Assembly: GCA_933207985.1 (NCBI GenBank)
Contig: OW240913.1
Coordinates: forward strand, 268,914,673 to 268,978,672
Length of the DNA: 64,000 nucleotides
Reading direction: 5' to 3'
Origin: Pelobates cultripes
Lineage: Eukaryota > Chordata > Amphibia > Anura > Pelobatidae
Shown here: positions 62,868 to 64,000 of the stretch, one piece after another
How the letters are laid out: each line of letters starts with the position of its first letter
How positions within the stretch are numbered: position 1 is the stretch's first letter
Notes under the pieces: generated by a model
Databases searched by the model: none
Told to the model about the DNA's origin: nothing
Seen by the model: only the letters and a program-made list of their open reading frames with translations
Position numbers and translations under genes: made by a program

Positions 62868-64000
62868 TGTCCATCTTAGGGAGCTGCACCAGCAATTTGA
62901 CAACAGCCTTTTCTACTGAGGAGGCCACCGCCGTATTGATCATTGACTGGAAGTCGGCAGTTGGTGATCGTGGTGAATCGCTCATCATGTGACCGTAGAG
63001 TTACTCTGTCTCTGGAAGACAGAATAGGGTCAGGTACCGAAGTACGTGAATGGCAATACAGTGGTTTCCACTTACGACTGGGGTTCACCCAATGTTGTCA
63101 GACCCAGGACCCTGAGGTCGATAGGGGTCGAGGTGGTGTGTGGAGGGGGTCACCCTCAGTGAGACCGGAATGAGCAGTTTTGTAATCGGGCCATACCCAT
63201 AGAGGGTGAAGGGCCTTTAATAGCTTTGGGGGTCATCCAAATATGAGCCAAATAGTGGAGCCTGAACACTGTGGACATTCCCTCCTTGGATGGTAAGGAG
63301 GTGTACGGATCACCACAGTCGTAGTGTGGGGTGCCAGGTATTATTTGCATGAAAATCGTGCCCAATGGTCAGTGAATGGCAGGATGTATGCCTGTGCGTA
63401 CAATGTTTCATATAAGGGCATGTAGGGGGTCACCCCATCTACAGAGGCTTCACCCCTGAATTAGTTCTGTCACAGAGTACTGTGCAAGTTCCACTTGGGG
63501 GTCACCCAGCGTAGGGGGGTCACTCCTGTTATAATAATGGTGGCAGTGTGAGTGGGGGGTCACCCCAGCTGTGAGGGGTCACCTCTGAAGTAGGTACTGT
63601 GGTAATGTGAGGGTTAATGTAAAGCCAGTATTTGTAGTGCTTGCAGTGCAATTGACCAAGTAATAATTATCACTGTGATTATGGCTGAATGTAATAGGAG
63701 TGGAGTAACCCTCAGCCGTTTGGTGTAATGGAATTAGCAGAATACATAATATGACATTGCAGTAGAGAGAGAGATCGTGTAAATCACGATCTATATGAAA
63801 CGCAAAATGGCCGTCGTGGATCTCACGGTATGCACGATCCAAGATGGCCGCCATTCGCGCCAAAACCTCTGGCGCGGCTGCAATCGTGATCCGCGATCGC
63901 GGTCTGCCAGGTGATAAATAACCCTATCCCACGCTCCCACCTCCCGCCGAACCCCTTATGCAAGTCCCAGTCCCTGAAATAAAGGGCGCAATCGCGGGAA
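62868..64000 (-). mobile_element. Second DIRS copy, opposite strand, partial at both edges
   Basis: The reverse complement matches 39297-40432: the leader, the GGTGACCCC repeats and the start of gag (MMSDSPRSPTADFQ, 62988 downwards). Only scattered base differences are visible, for example in the 39-kb leader ORF (GTC versus GGC codon) and near 63236. It is cut by the N gap on one side and by the window end on the other. Confidence 0.93.

Overview
The window is vertebrate nuclear DNA, most likely from a frog or other amphibian (inference). The grounds are the mix of elements: a DIRS retrotransposon with split inverted repeats and a tyrosine recombinase, L1/Tx1-type LINEs, a Gmr1-type Ty3/gypsy element, a Tc1/mariner element, TTAA-flanked hairpin MITEs and many non-autonomous hAT elements. 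Nothing bacterial is present. Nearly all long ORFs are transposon genes or read-through of microsatellites.

The one host gene I can support is on the + strand at 52401-53317. Three small exons (66, 59 and 76 bp) with canonical splice sites keep one reading frame and match the N-terminal region of myocardin-family coactivators (MYOCD-like). Much of the window may therefore be intron or flank of that gene. An antisense L1 starts within about 10 bp of the last exon's donor site and fills the following intron.

Layout. 1-10600: hAT element 1792-3453 (8-bp TSD), a partial hAT near 6286-7240, the 3' half of a TTAA MITE, and a 5'-truncated L1 (minus, about 8724-9960). 10600-17130: a degenerate TTAGGG-like tract split by two hATs (10701-15680 and 15718-17066). 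The larger hAT carries a minisatellite into which two related solo LTRs, a foldback element and a TTAA MITE have inserted. 17235-18756: Tc1/mariner element with D-to-E spacing of 37. 18760-26580: mostly unassigned, with a 47-bp minisatellite at 23780-24297. 26582-37886: deep nesting, in which a TTAA inverted-repeat element holds a hAT, whose minisatellite holds a very young gag-only LTR retrotransposon (28544-34286). 38941-44528: complete-length but mutated DIRS element. 44817-49702: three hATs with minisatellite cargo. 49703-53317: unassigned sequence, then the host exons. 53322-about 56900: L1. 58063-62285: Gmr1-type gypsy sequence with LTRs in inverted orientation. 62286-62767: another gypsy pol fragment, then a 100-N gap. 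62868-64000: a second, opposite-strand DIRS copy running off the window.

Every TSD, TIR and identity count given here was read by eye. No alignment or database search was run.
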